Assembly (NCBI RefSeq): GCF_005747095.1
Contig: NZ_SWLG01000024.1
Coordinates: 1-51,146, forward strand
Direction: 5' to 3'
DNA from: Exobacillus caeni
Lineage (GTDB): Bacteria > Bacillota > Bacilli > Bacillales > Guptibacillaceae
DNA: 51,146 bases
Both the position numbers and the translations under genes were made by a program. Each line of letters opens with the position of its first letter. Within the stretch, counting starts at the first letter, position 1. A model generated the notes under the pieces. It was not told the origin of the DNA. It saw only the letters and a program-made list of their open reading frames with translations, and did not search any database. This document shows positions 43,829 through 51,146 of the stretch, one piece after another.

Positions 43829-45084
43829 GAAAATTTCGTTTCGGCCAAAACCGAATCCTAAAGTTTATTTTCCTGCTTATCCTTGTTTTAAGCACATTTG
43901 CTTATGCAATGTTCCAGGGAGGATTCGTCAGCTGGTTTTTGTTTTACAGTTTTATCCCTCTTGTCGTCTATACGTTTTTCTTATTGTTTTACCCGATGTC
44001 CAATCTCGAGGTCGAGCGGGAAGTGAAAGTCGGAGAGCTGACAGAAGGACAGGAGCTAGAAGTTACGATTCGAATCACAAGAGAAAACATGTTCCCGCTG
44101 TTTTACCTTATTGTGCAGGATGAATTGCCGAGGCGATTAAGAAGCCTTGCGACCGGAAGCGGCGACCACTACCAAAAAGGAGCGCTCGCGCTATTGCTTC
44201 CTATGTTTAAAAAACATCTTTCTTTTACTTATAAAATTAAGGCTATGCCTCGAGGCGAGTATTATCTTGATGCTATCTCCTGCAAAACGGGAGATATGTT
44301 TGGATTTGTGCAGAAAGAGCGCACCATTAACAGCGAGCATGCCGTTTATGTTTTGCCTTCCTATCAGGAATTGAACTGGGTTCCATATAAGCGTAACCTA
44401 TCAGGGTCGAAGCAATCCTCCAGACAGGCAAACTTTGATGTCACGACTGCCGTCAGTGTGAGAGAGTATGTGCCGGGGGATAAGTTGTCCTGGATTGACT
44501 GGAAAGCGACGGCCAAATCCAACAAGTTATTAACCAAGGAGTTTGAGCGCCAGATCAGCCAGGATTTCATGGTGTTCCTTGACCGAACGAAGGTTCACTA
44601 CCAGGAGGAAGATTCGCCTCTGTTTGAAAGAGCAGTTCGTTTAACCGCTTCGATTGCAAATGCTGCATTGAACCAGAACTCGATGCTCGGGCTTGTGTCG
44701 GCAGGAAAGGATTATTCCGTCCTATCGGTTAATGGAGGGAAAGCGCAGAAAAGAAGGATTTTTCATCATCTGGCTAAAATATGGGCGGATGGGCAAACGC
44801 CTTTTTCTACAATCATTAAAAGGGAGGCCCATCATTTTCCAGCGGGAACAGGGATGATCGTCATCAGCCCGTCTCTTGAGAAATCTTTGACTGCAGTGTT
44901 GCAGGAGCTTGTATCCAGGAAAGTCCAGGTCGAATTTTTCTACATTAGCGATAACACGTTCCGCTCTCTTGATGACCAAAACGCATTGATGCGGCTTAGA
45001 AAATACGGCGTCCATGTCTTTGAGATAGCGGGCAATGACTTCAACGAGGCCTTAAAGGCAGGTGGCAATCGTGCAACAAGTTAA
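43825..45084 (+). CDS. yeaD: DUF58-domain membrane protein
   Basis: A 419-residue protein. Two membrane helices at about residues 10-55 (FIFLLILVLSTFAYAMFQGG and WFLFYSFIPLVVYTFFLLFY) are followed by a beta-rich stretch and then the DUF58 core with the signature VREYVPGDKLSWIDWKATAK (about 212-231). The rest resembles a von Willebrand A fold. DUF58 proteins pair with MoxR ATPases; their role is unclear. It overlaps the MoxR gene (ATGA) and the transglutaminase gene. Confidence 0.9.
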   Translation: MRKFRFGQNRILKFIFLLILVLSTFAYAMFQGGFVSWFLFYSFIPLVVYTFFLLFYPMSNLEVEREVKVGELTEGQELEVTIRITRENMFPLFYLIVQDELPRRLRSLATGSGDHYQKGALALLLPMFKKHLSFTYKIKAMPRGEYYLDAISCKTGDMFGFVQKERTINSEHAVYVLPSYQELNWVPYKRNLSGSKQSSRQANFDVTTAVSVREYVPGDKLSWIDWKATAKSNKLLTKEFERQISQDFMVFLDRTKVHYQEEDSPLFERAVRLTASIANAALNQNSMLGLVSAGKDYSVLSVNGGKAQKRRIFHHLAKIWADGQTPFSTIIKREAHHFPAGTGMIVISPSLEKSLTAVLQELVSRKVQVEFFYISDNTFRSLDDQNALMRLRKYGVHVFEIAGNDFNEALKAGGNRATS

Positions 45085-47245
45085 TCGAAATATGGATTGG
45101 GCCAACTCTCTATTGTTATACGCCCTTGGGTTCCTATTGTTCTGGGAGTGGCTCAGGCCGTTAACCGTGATTACAGATACAAACCAGACGGAAATATTCA
45201 TTTTATTCACAGCATTTCTGTTTTTGCTGTCTTATTTTCAGATGCCTGTCTGGATTTCCATTCCTTTAAAAGCAGTCGCATTGCTGTATTCGATCCATGC
45301 CCTGTTTTTCCCGGGCTCCTTTTTTGACAGGGAATGGCTCGATTATTTGATTTCCGATTTTATACGCAATACCGGTTTTGTGTTTGATGCGAATTGGAAC
45401 AGCTTATCCAGCGTATACAGGACGCTTTTGTTCTTTATTTTGTTATGGTTGATCAGTTATTTGATGCAATACTGGCTCATCCAGACGAGAAGAATCTTTT
45501 TGTTCCTTCTTGTGACGATCGTGTATATAACGGTGATCGATACGTTCACAGCCTACAGTGCGGAAACGGCAATCATTCGTATCGTCGTCATTGGATTCGT
45601 TTTGTTGGGATTATTGCAGATTCTAAGAATACAGGAACAGGAAGGAGTCATTTTTGATAATGCGCGCTTTCCGATCCACTGGCTAGTGCCGCTCGTTCTT
45701 GTCATTGGCTTTTCTTCCATGATCGGTTATGTCGCACCAAAAGCAGACCCACAGTGGCCGGACCCTGTTCCGTTTATTAAAAAGACCGCGAACGTATACG
45801 AGGAAGACAGCGGAAGGAAAGGGAACTTCGTCAGCAAGATCGGCTATGGTGAAGATGATAGCCGCCTCGGCGGTCCTTTCATTATGGATGAGACGCCGGT
45901 TTTTCAGGCCGATATCGATGACATCCATTACTGGCGTGTTGAAACAAAAGATATTTACACAGGAAAAGGCTGGGAAACATCCGATAATACTTCTATTTAC
46001 ATGGAAGGCGGTACCCAGCGTCTGTACGATGGAAGTGTAGAAACCGAAGAAAAACAGGCTAAAGTTATGCCGACTGGTGAAGAAAAGTATCCATTTATCA
46101 TTCACCCGGGCCAGACTAATGAAGTGATACCAGATCGGGAAAACGTGGAGCTTAACGAAAATAAAGTAACAGGCAAAATAACAACGAAAAGCCTTGGAGA
46201 GGAAATCGTCTTAGACGAATACACGCTGAAATACGATTCGCCTACTTTTTCGGAAAAAGAACTGCGCGAAAGCGGACAGGAGTATCCTGACACTGTTTCA
46301 GGCCAATATTTGCAACTGCCTGATTCGCTTCCCGGAAGAATCAAGGACCTTGCAGAAGAGATAACCAGTGAAGAGACGAATGCGTATGATAAAGCCAGAG
46401 CTATCGAAAACTATTTTATCGGAAACGGTTATGTGTATGAAACGAAGGATGTCGCTGTACCGGCGAAAGATGAAGACTATGTCGATCAATTTCTTTTTGA
46501 GACAAAGATGGGCTACTGTGATAACTATTCCACTTCCATGACGGTTATGCTCAGAAGCATCGGTATTCCGGCTCGCTGGGTTAAAGGGTTTACCGAAGGC
46601 GAATTCGTAGAACCTGCGGGAGAGTTCAGAAGATATGAAATCAAGAACTCCAATGCCCACTCCTGGCCAGAAGCATACTTCCCTGGCGTTGGCTGGGTAC
46701 CGTTTGAACCGACAAGGAGCTTTACGAACAGGGCTGATTTCGTTCGGGACTATAACATGGAAAATAATACAGATACAGAAATGCCGACTCCGGAAAAGCC
46801 AGAAGAAAAGCCAGAAGAAGATCTGCAGGCGAACTCTGAAAACGACAGCTCAAGCGGATTCTCTTTTTCCTTCACCTGGACGAAATGGCATACATTGGCA
46901 CTGGTGGCACTGTTGGTCGTCCTTGTATATATCTTGTTTAAAAACTACAAAAAATTATTGAAGAGATTTGTGCTTTTCCGGTTTAATCGAAGAAAAGACA
47001 GTGATGCATTCAGCGATGCTTATCTTCGATTGCTGTGGCTGCTTGATAAGCACGGCATCAAGAAAGGGCAGGACCAGACCTTGAGGGAATACGCAGTAGA
47101 GGTCGACAGGGCCCTTGGAACCAGTGATATGAAAACTTTAACGAAGAATTATGAACGAACTTACTACCGAAATGAACCATCTTCTTCCTCTTGGAATGAT
47201 TTGCGTAAATTATGGGAAAATTTAATAAGTAAGTTACAATCTTGA
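45071..47245 (+). CDS. yebA: Membrane transglutaminase-like protein (TgpA family)
   Basis: A protein of about 724 residues. Six or more hydrophobic helices fill the first 220 residues, an extracytoplasmic region follows, and the transglutaminase core lies near 475-545 with the Cys in KMGYCDNYSTSM, the His in SNAHSWPEAYF and the Asp-like position in WVPFEPTRSF. Another membrane helix follows at about 620 (LVALLVVLVYILF), then a cytoplasmic helical tail. GTG 45071 is preferred since AGGTGG lies five bases upstream; GTG 45062 overlaps it. Third gene of the MoxR operon. Confidence 0.88.
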   Translation: MQQVNRNMDWANSLLLYALGFLLFWEWLRPLTVITDTNQTEIFILFTAFLFLLSYFQMPVWISIPLKAVALLYSIHALFFPGSFFDREWLDYLISDFIRNTGFVFDANWNSLSSVYRTLLFFILLWLISYLMQYWLIQTRRIFLFLLVTIVYITVIDTFTAYSAETAIIRIVVIGFVLLGLLQILRIQEQEGVIFDNARFPIHWLVPLVLVIGFSSMIGYVAPKADPQWPDPVPFIKKTANVYEEDSGRKGNFVSKIGYGEDDSRLGGPFIMDETPVFQADIDDIHYWRVETKDIYTGKGWETSDNTSIYMEGGTQRLYDGSVETEEKQAKVMPTGEEKYPFIIHPGQTNEVIPDRENVELNENKVTGKITTKSLGEEIVLDEYTLKYDSPTFSEKELRESGQEYPDTVSGQYLQLPDSLPGRIKDLAEEITSEETNAYDKARAIENYFIGNGYVYETKDVAVPAKDEDYVDQFLFETKMGYCDNYSTSMTVMLRSIGIPARWVKGFTEGEFVEPAGEFRRYEIKNSNAHSWPEAYFPGVGWVPFEPTRSFTNRADFVRDYNMENNTDTEMPTPEKPEEKPEEDLQANSENDSSSGFSFSFTWTKWHTLALVALLVVLVYILFKNYKKLLKRFVLFRFNRRKDSDAFSDAYLRLLWLLDKHGIKKGQDQTLREYAVEVDRALGTSDMKTLTKNYERTYYRNEPSSSSWNDLRKLWENLISKLQS

Positions 47246-47300
47246 CCGGTATAACGCGGGTTGATAGAATGTATCCATAGTTTAAGCGAATTAGAATGTT

Positions 47301-47371
47301 CCTTCATATATCCTTGAGAATACGGCTCAAGAGTCTCTACCGGATCACCGTAAATGATCTGACTATGAAGG
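47301..47371 (+). ncRNA. Guanine riboswitch aptamer upstream of guaA
   Basis: Purine aptamer: P1 CCTTCATA / TATGAAGG, P2 TTGAG / CTCAA, P3 GATCA / TGATC, and the conserved junction GTCTCTACC and CCGTAAA. The specificity base in GACTATG is C (47363), which selects guanine; adenine switches have U. The right P1 strand overlaps an antiterminator (AAGGCAGAA 47368-47376 with TTCTGCCTT 47400-47408), so guanine binding favours termination. Confidence 0.94.
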
Positions 47372-47390
47372 CAGAAGATAGTTTGTTCGA

Positions 47391-47434
47391 AAACTAGAAT
47401 TCTGCCTTTATACAGGTGGATTCTAGTTTTTTTT
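47391..47434 (+). terminator. Riboswitch-controlled terminator before guaA
   Basis: AAACTAGAAT / ATTCTAGTTT, 10 bp perfect, with eight T after it. The left side is shared with the antiterminator described for the aptamer. Confidence 0.93.
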
Positions 47435-47518
47435 AATAGTGAAGTTCTTTTCGCATAAAAGCACAGCTTCCGAAAATAATAGAGGCAGGAGTTCCTGTTT
47501 AGGATAGGAGAGATTAAG

Positions 47519-49066
47519 ATGGAAAACATGTTGCAAGAGCAAGAATTAGTAATCGTGTTGGACTTTGGCGGCCAGTATAACCAGTTGATCGCACGAAGAA
47601 TTCGTGACCTGGGTGTATACAGTGAACTGCACCCAAACACTATCACAGCAGAAGAGATCAAAGAAATGAATCCAAAGGGGATCATTTTCTCTGGGGGGCC
47701 TAACAGCGTATACGGCGAAGGTGCGCCGCGTTGTGATGAGCGAATCTTTGATTTAGGTATTCCGATTCTTGGAATTTGCTATGGCATGCAGTTGATGACT
47801 GTCCATTTTGGCGGGCAAGTGGAACGGGCTCGCCATCGTGAATATGGAAAAGCCCTGTTAACTGTTACACACCAGTCTCCTTTATACGCTGGACTTCCTG
47901 ACGAACAAAGTGTTTGGATGAGCCATGGTGATCTTGTCGTTGCTCCTCCTGAAGGATTTGAAGTTGCTGCCAATAACCCATCATGCCCTGTAGCGGCGAT
48001 GAGCGACCCATCCAGAAACCTTTACGGCGTTCAATTCCATCCGGAAGTGCGCCATACCGAGCATGGAATCGAACTGTTGAAAAATTTTGTCTTTAACGTA
48101 TGTGAATGTAACGGCAACTGGTCCATGGAAAACTTTGTAGAAGAACAGATCAAGACAATCCGTGAAAACGTCGGGAACAAAAAGGTGTTATGTGCGTTGA
48201 GCGGAGGCGTTGATTCCTCTGTCGTTGCTGTACTAATCCATAAAGCGATCGGCGACCAGCTGACATGTATTTTCGTAGATCACGGGCTGCTTCGAAAAAA
48301 TGAAGCGGACAGTGTCATGAAAACATTCGGCGAAGGCTTTGATATGAACGTGATCAAGATCGATGCGAAAGACCGTTTCCTAAATAAGCTAAAAGGCGTA
48401 AAAGACCCTGAGAAGAAAAGGAAGATTATCGGGAACGAGTTTATCTATGTGTTTGAAGAAGAATCAGAAAAGCTGGAGGACATGTCTTTCCTTGCTCAGG
48501 GAACGCTTTACACAGATATCGTGGAAAGCGGAACTGCAACTGCCCAAACGATCAAATCGCACCATAACGTTGGCGGCTTGCCTGAAGAAATGAAACTGGA
48601 TTTAATTGAACCGCTTAACATGCTATTTAAAGATGAAGTGCGAAAAGTAGGAACAGAACTCGGAATTCCAGATGAAATTGTCTGGAGACAACCGTTCCCG
48701 GGACCTGGTCTTGGAATCCGTGTTATCGGTGAAATAACAGAAGAAAAATTAGAAGTTGTTCGGGAATCTGACGCGATCCTGCGTGACGAGATTAAAAAAG
48801 CAGGCCTCGACCGCGAGATCTGGCAATATTTCACGGCGCTTCCTGACTTCCGAAGTGTTGGCGTCATGGGGGATGCGCGTACCTATGACTATACAGTGGG
48901 AATCCGTGCGGTAACTTCCATTGACGGCATGACATCCGATTGGGCACGTATTCCGTTTGATATACTTGAGAAAATCTCTACTCGTATTGTTAACGAAGTA
49001 GATCATGTTAACAGGGTCGTGTATGATATTACTTCAAAACCGCCTGCAACAATCGAGTGGGAGTAA
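47519..49066 (+). CDS. guaA: GMP synthase (glutamine-hydrolysing)
   Basis: GuaA aminates XMP to GMP with glutamine and ATP. The 515-residue protein has both parts: class-I glutaminase with the Cys in GICYGMQL (about 86-93) and the His-x-Glu in [11 protein letters not shown] (about 178), then the ATP-pyrophosphatase with P-loop [13 protein letters not shown] (about 228-240), and the dimerisation domain ending PATIEWE. ATG follows AGGAGAG. Expression is controlled by the guanine riboswitch upstream, logical feedback on guanine nucleotide synthesis. Confidence 0.97.
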   Translation: MENMLQEQELVIVLDFGGQYNQLIARRIRDLGVYSELHPNTITAEEIKEMNPKGIIFSGGPNSVYGEGAPRCDERIFDLGIPILGICYGMQLMTVHFGGQVERARHREYGKALLTVTHQSPLYAGLPDEQSVWMSHGDLVVAPPEGFEVAANNPSCPVAAMSDPSRNLYGVQFHPEVRHTEHGIELLKNFVFNVCECNGNWSMENFVEEQIKTIRENVGNKKVLCALSGGVDSSVVAVLIHKAIGDQLTCIFVDHGLLRKNEADSVMKTFGEGFDMNVIKIDAKDRFLNKLKGVKDPEKKRKIIGNEFIYVFEEESEKLEDMSFLAQGTLYTDIVESGTATAQTIKSHHNVGGLPEEMKLDLIEPLNMLFKDEVRKVGTELGIPDEIVWRQPFPGPGLGIRVIGEITEEKLEVVRESDAILRDEIKKAGLDREIWQYFTALPDFRSVGVMGDARTYDYTVGIRAVTSIDGMTSDWARIPFDILEKISTRIVNEVDHVNRVVYDITSKPPATIEWE

Positions 49067-49171
49067 AACACGAACGAATAAATTATTTTATATATAAATG
49101 TTCGGATTTATTATTGACCTTTATGATCCTTGCTGATACAATGTTCCATGTGAGAAAAATTATATCGAAAT

Positions 49172-49243
49172 CCGTCGTATAATATCGGGAATAAGGCTCG
49201 AGAGTTTCTACCAGGCTACCGTAAATGGCTTGACTACGAGGGG
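49172..49243 (+). ncRNA. Guanine riboswitch aptamer upstream of pbuG
   Basis: Purine aptamer: P1 TCGTA / TACGA, P2 TCGGG / CTCGA, P3 AGGCTA / TGGCTT, junction AGTTTCTACC and CCGTAAA. GACTACG has C at the specificity position (49234), so it should bind guanine or hypoxanthine. It is an independent second copy, clearly diverged from the guaA aptamer outside the core. Confidence 0.94.
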
Positions 49244-49314
49244 ACAGGACAATAAACGGCAAGGAAGCGTTAAGCTCATCTTGTTATTTGTTTTCCTATT
49301 TCCTAATTAAACGT

Positions 49315-49355
49315 AGTAGCTTCGGGTAGATTAAGCCTGAAGCTACTTTTTTATT
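49315..49355 (+). terminator. Riboswitch-controlled terminator before pbuG
   Basis: AGTAGCTTCGG / CCTGAAGCTACT stem (one G-U), then TTTTTTATTTT, placed between the aptamer and the ribosome site. Confidence 0.9.
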
Positions 49356-49398
49356 TTAGAGCTGAAAACCAGGTGTACGGGTAAAGGGGGAAAATAGA

Positions 49399-50694
49399 AT
49401 GGAACGTTATTTTCGTTTTCAGGAGAATGACACAAACATTCGAAAAGAATTTATAGCCGGGTTAACAACCTTTCTATCAATGGCATATATCTTATTTGTC
49501 AATCCTGCTATCTTAAGTGATGCTGGTATGGACCAGGGGGCTGTTTTTACAGCGACCGCGGTGGCTGCAGCAGCCGGAACATTAATAATGGGTGTGCTGG
49601 CTAACTATCCGATCGCGCTTGCACCGGGAATGGGATTAAACGCATTCTTTACGTATTCGGTAGTGACAGTAATGGGAGTACCGTGGGAAACGGCACTCGC
49701 GGGGGTAATGGTATCTGGACTTGTTTTTATTCTTATTACACTTTTAAAAGTAAGGGAAACAATCATCAATGCTATACCACAGGAATTAAAATATGCAGCT
49801 GCATGTGGAATCGGGCTTTTCATTGCATTTATCGGTTTGAAAAATGCCGGAATAGTCGTACAAAGTGACGCTACCCTTGTTATGCTGGGTGATCTCCTTT
49901 CCGGTCCAACTTTACTTGCTGTCTTTGGACTAGTGGTTACAGTTATCTTAATGGTTCGAAATGTTAGAGGCGGAATTTTCTACGGAATGGTCATCACCTC
50001 AGTCGTCGGAATGATCTTTGGTTTGATCGGCCTGCCTGATGGGATCGTCGGATCTGTACCTAGCCTTGAACCTACATTTGGAGCAGCGTTTGGGCATCTT
50101 GATGAAATTTTCACCGTTCAAATGCTAGTAGTTGTTCTTACGTTCTTGTTTGTCGACTTTTTTGATACAGCCGGAACACTTATGGCTGTTGCAACGCAGG
50201 CTGGACTAATGAAAGACAATAAACTTCCAAGAGCCGGAAGAGCTTTGCTCGCGGATTCATCTGCTACCGTTATCGGAGCAGCACTTGGAACATCAACAAC
50301 CACTGCTTACATTGAATCATCATCAGGAGTTGCCGCTGGCGGAAGAACTGGATTTACTTCAGTTGTTACAGCTGGATTCTTCCTTCTAGCATTGTTGTTT
50401 TCTCCGCTTTTATCTGTAGTTACTGCTTCAGTAACTGCACCTGTATTGATTATTGTAGGAGTCCTAATGGTTTCTGTACTCGGGAACATCGATTGGAAGC
50501 GATTTGAAATCGCGGTTCCTGCGTTCCTTACAATCATCGCAATGCCATTAACATACAGCATCGCAACCGGTATTGCGCTTGGCTTCGTGATGTATCCGAT
50601 CACAATGCTAGTAAAAGGGCGCGGAAAAGAAATACATCCTATTATGTATGCATTGTTCTTTATCTTTATAGCTTACTTTGCTTTTCTTGCATAA
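49399..50694 (+). CDS. pbuG: Hypoxanthine/guanine permease PbuG (NCS2/AzgA family)
   Basis: A 431-residue transporter with 12-14 hydrophobic segments. AzgA-type motifs are present: GLTTFLSMAYILFVNPAIL, IALAPGMGLNAFFTYSVV, FLFVDFFDTAGTLMAVATQAG, ADSSATVIGAALGTSTTTAY and ESSSGVAAGGRTG. It imports guanine and hypoxanthine by proton symport in model bacteria. Strongly alike to B. subtilis PbuG from memory. RBS AAAGGGGGA precedes ATG. Controlled by the guanine riboswitch just upstream, together with guaA forming a purine salvage and synthesis module. Confidence 0.95.
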   Translation: MERYFRFQENDTNIRKEFIAGLTTFLSMAYILFVNPAILSDAGMDQGAVFTATAVAAAAGTLIMGVLANYPIALAPGMGLNAFFTYSVVTVMGVPWETALAGVMVSGLVFILITLLKVRETIINAIPQELKYAAACGIGLFIAFIGLKNAGIVVQSDATLVMLGDLLSGPTLLAVFGLVVTVILMVRNVRGGIFYGMVITSVVGMIFGLIGLPDGIVGSVPSLEPTFGAAFGHLDEIFTVQMLVVVLTFLFVDFFDTAGTLMAVATQAGLMKDNKLPRAGRALLADSSATVIGAALGTSTTTAYIESSSGVAAGGRTGFTSVVTAGFFLLALLFSPLLSVVTASVTAPVLIIVGVLMVSVLGNIDWKRFEIAVPAFLTIIAMPLTYSIATGIALGFVMYPITMLVKGRGKEIHPIMYALFFIFIAYFAFLA

Positions 50695-50710
50695 AAACAG
50701 TTTCTTATCG

Positions 50711-50737
50711 GGGCAGCTTTTGGCTGCCCTTTTTTTA
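50711..50737 (+). terminator. pbuG terminator
   Basis: GGGCAGC / GCTGCCC with loop TTTTG, followed by seven or more T. Confidence 0.92.
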
Positions 50738-50834
50738 TTTCGATTTTCCCTCTCTAGAATCAAGCAGATATGCTTATAAAAAGATAATGGTCGAAGATGT
50801 TTGCTTATATCCTGTATTTCCTCAAAAAAAGGTA

Positions 50835-50863
50835 TTGACGATAGAGTTACGGTCTAGTAAGAT
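50835..50863 (+). promoter_or_regulatory. rRNA operon promoter P1
   Basis: TTGACG at 50835-50840, 17 bp, TAAGAT at 50858-50863, about 185 bp before the 16S gene. Confidence 0.8.
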
Positions 50864-50918
50864 AGTTGATGTTGCTTCACAACAAAGAAGTGGCGCACAA
50901 AAACATTTTAAAAAGTTG

Positions 50919-50948
50919 TTGACATCGTTTTTGATGCTGTGTTATATT
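50919..50948 (+). promoter_or_regulatory. rRNA operon promoter P2
   Basis: Consensus TTGACA at 50919-50924, 18 bp, TATATT at 50943-50948. Tandem P1/P2 promoters are usual for Bacillus rRNA operons. Confidence 0.85.
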
Positions 50949-50985
50949 AATAAAGTCGCTGTTGACGACAATGTTTTGAATAAAT

Positions 50986-51000
50986 TGATCTTTGAAAACT
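50986..51000 (+). promoter_or_regulatory. boxA antitermination element of the rRNA leader
   Basis: TGATCTTTGAAAACT differs from the boxA consensus TGCTCTTTGAAAACT by one base and lies 50 bp before the 16S start. Confidence 0.8.
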
Positions 51001-51049
51001 GAACAAAACGCCAAGCGAATTAAGCTTTAAAGCTAGATTGAACTTATCT

Positions 51050-51146
51050 TTTATCGGAGAGTTTGATCCTGGCTCAGGACGAACGCTGGCGGCGTGCCTA
51101 ATACATGCAAGTCGAGCGAAGAGATGGGAGCTTGCTCCCTGATCTT
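51050..51146 (+). rRNA. 16S ribosomal RNA, 5' end (partial)
   Basis: Starts TTTATCGGAGAGTTTGATCC, continues with the universal TGGCTCAGGACGAACGCTGG and the Bacillus-type GGCGTGCCTAATACATGCAA. The gene runs off the window, so only the first 97 bases are seen. Confidence 0.96.

Noticed and set aside
50787-51002. A 71-codon rightward frame before the 16S gene
   Set aside because: It spans both rRNA promoters and boxA, has no ribosome site and no protein-like composition.

Overview
The window looks like a Bacillaceae (Bacillus sensu lato) chromosome. The rRNA, tRNA and housekeeping genes are typical of low-GC Firmicutes, shine-dalgarno sites are strong, TTG/GTG starts are common, and gene order largely follows Bacillus subtilis: thiL-tsaE-tsaB-rimI-tsaD, ydiF, moaC-rex-tatA-tatC, ydiK-ydiL, groES-groEL, and moxR-DUF58-transglutaminase-guaA-pbuG. 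The window begins in the 3' end of a 23S-5S rRNA operon and ends in the 5' end of a 16S gene of a second operon in the same orientation.

Layout: (1) 1-2085: rRNA operon end, a decayed resolvase, a GNAT acetyltransferase and a second copy of the 5S end plus terminator. (2) 2086-3729: a Cys/Met PLP enzyme, then initiator tRNA-Met and tRNA-Asp. (3) 3891-7529: thiamine phosphate kinase and the t6A-modification operon. A dense DnaA-box cluster follows at 7542-7736. (4) 7813-15477: ABC-F ATPase, molybdopterin MoaC behind a structured leader, Rex, TatA/TatC, a CPBP protease and the CIRCE-controlled groESL operon.

(5) 15461-36665 is an AT-rich genomic island at the 3' end of groEL. The last groEL codons (Gly-Gly-Met-Met-stop) recur as 15-18 bp direct repeats at 34492-34509 and 36651-36665, so two units appear to sit in tandem. 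The large unit (about 19 kb) carries a broken integrase next to groEL, HEPN-like genes, a sirtuin, a type I restriction-modification operon with an XRE regulator, a SIR2-HerA pair with two extra genes of unknown role, and a coupled RelA/SpoT-like nucleotidyltransferase plus DGQHR-domain protein. The small unit (about 2.2 kb) carries a HEPN-MNT toxin-antitoxin pair and decayed small genes. This is a defence island; the four-gene SIR2-HerA block and the RelA/SpoT-DGQHR pair are the best candidates for something not yet described.

(6) 36962-50694 returns to chromosomal genes: a zinc-independent NADP oxidoreductase, two genes with sigma-K-like promoters (one built from three 393-bp Cys-rich repeats), an ECF sigma factor with putative anti-sigma factor and autoregulatory promoter, a DUF2231 membrane protein, the MoxR/DUF58/transglutaminase operon, then guaA and pbuG, each behind its own guanine riboswitch. 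(7) 50835-51146: tandem rRNA promoters, boxA and the 16S start.

All assignments come from reading the sequence and from remembered family motifs. No database search was run.
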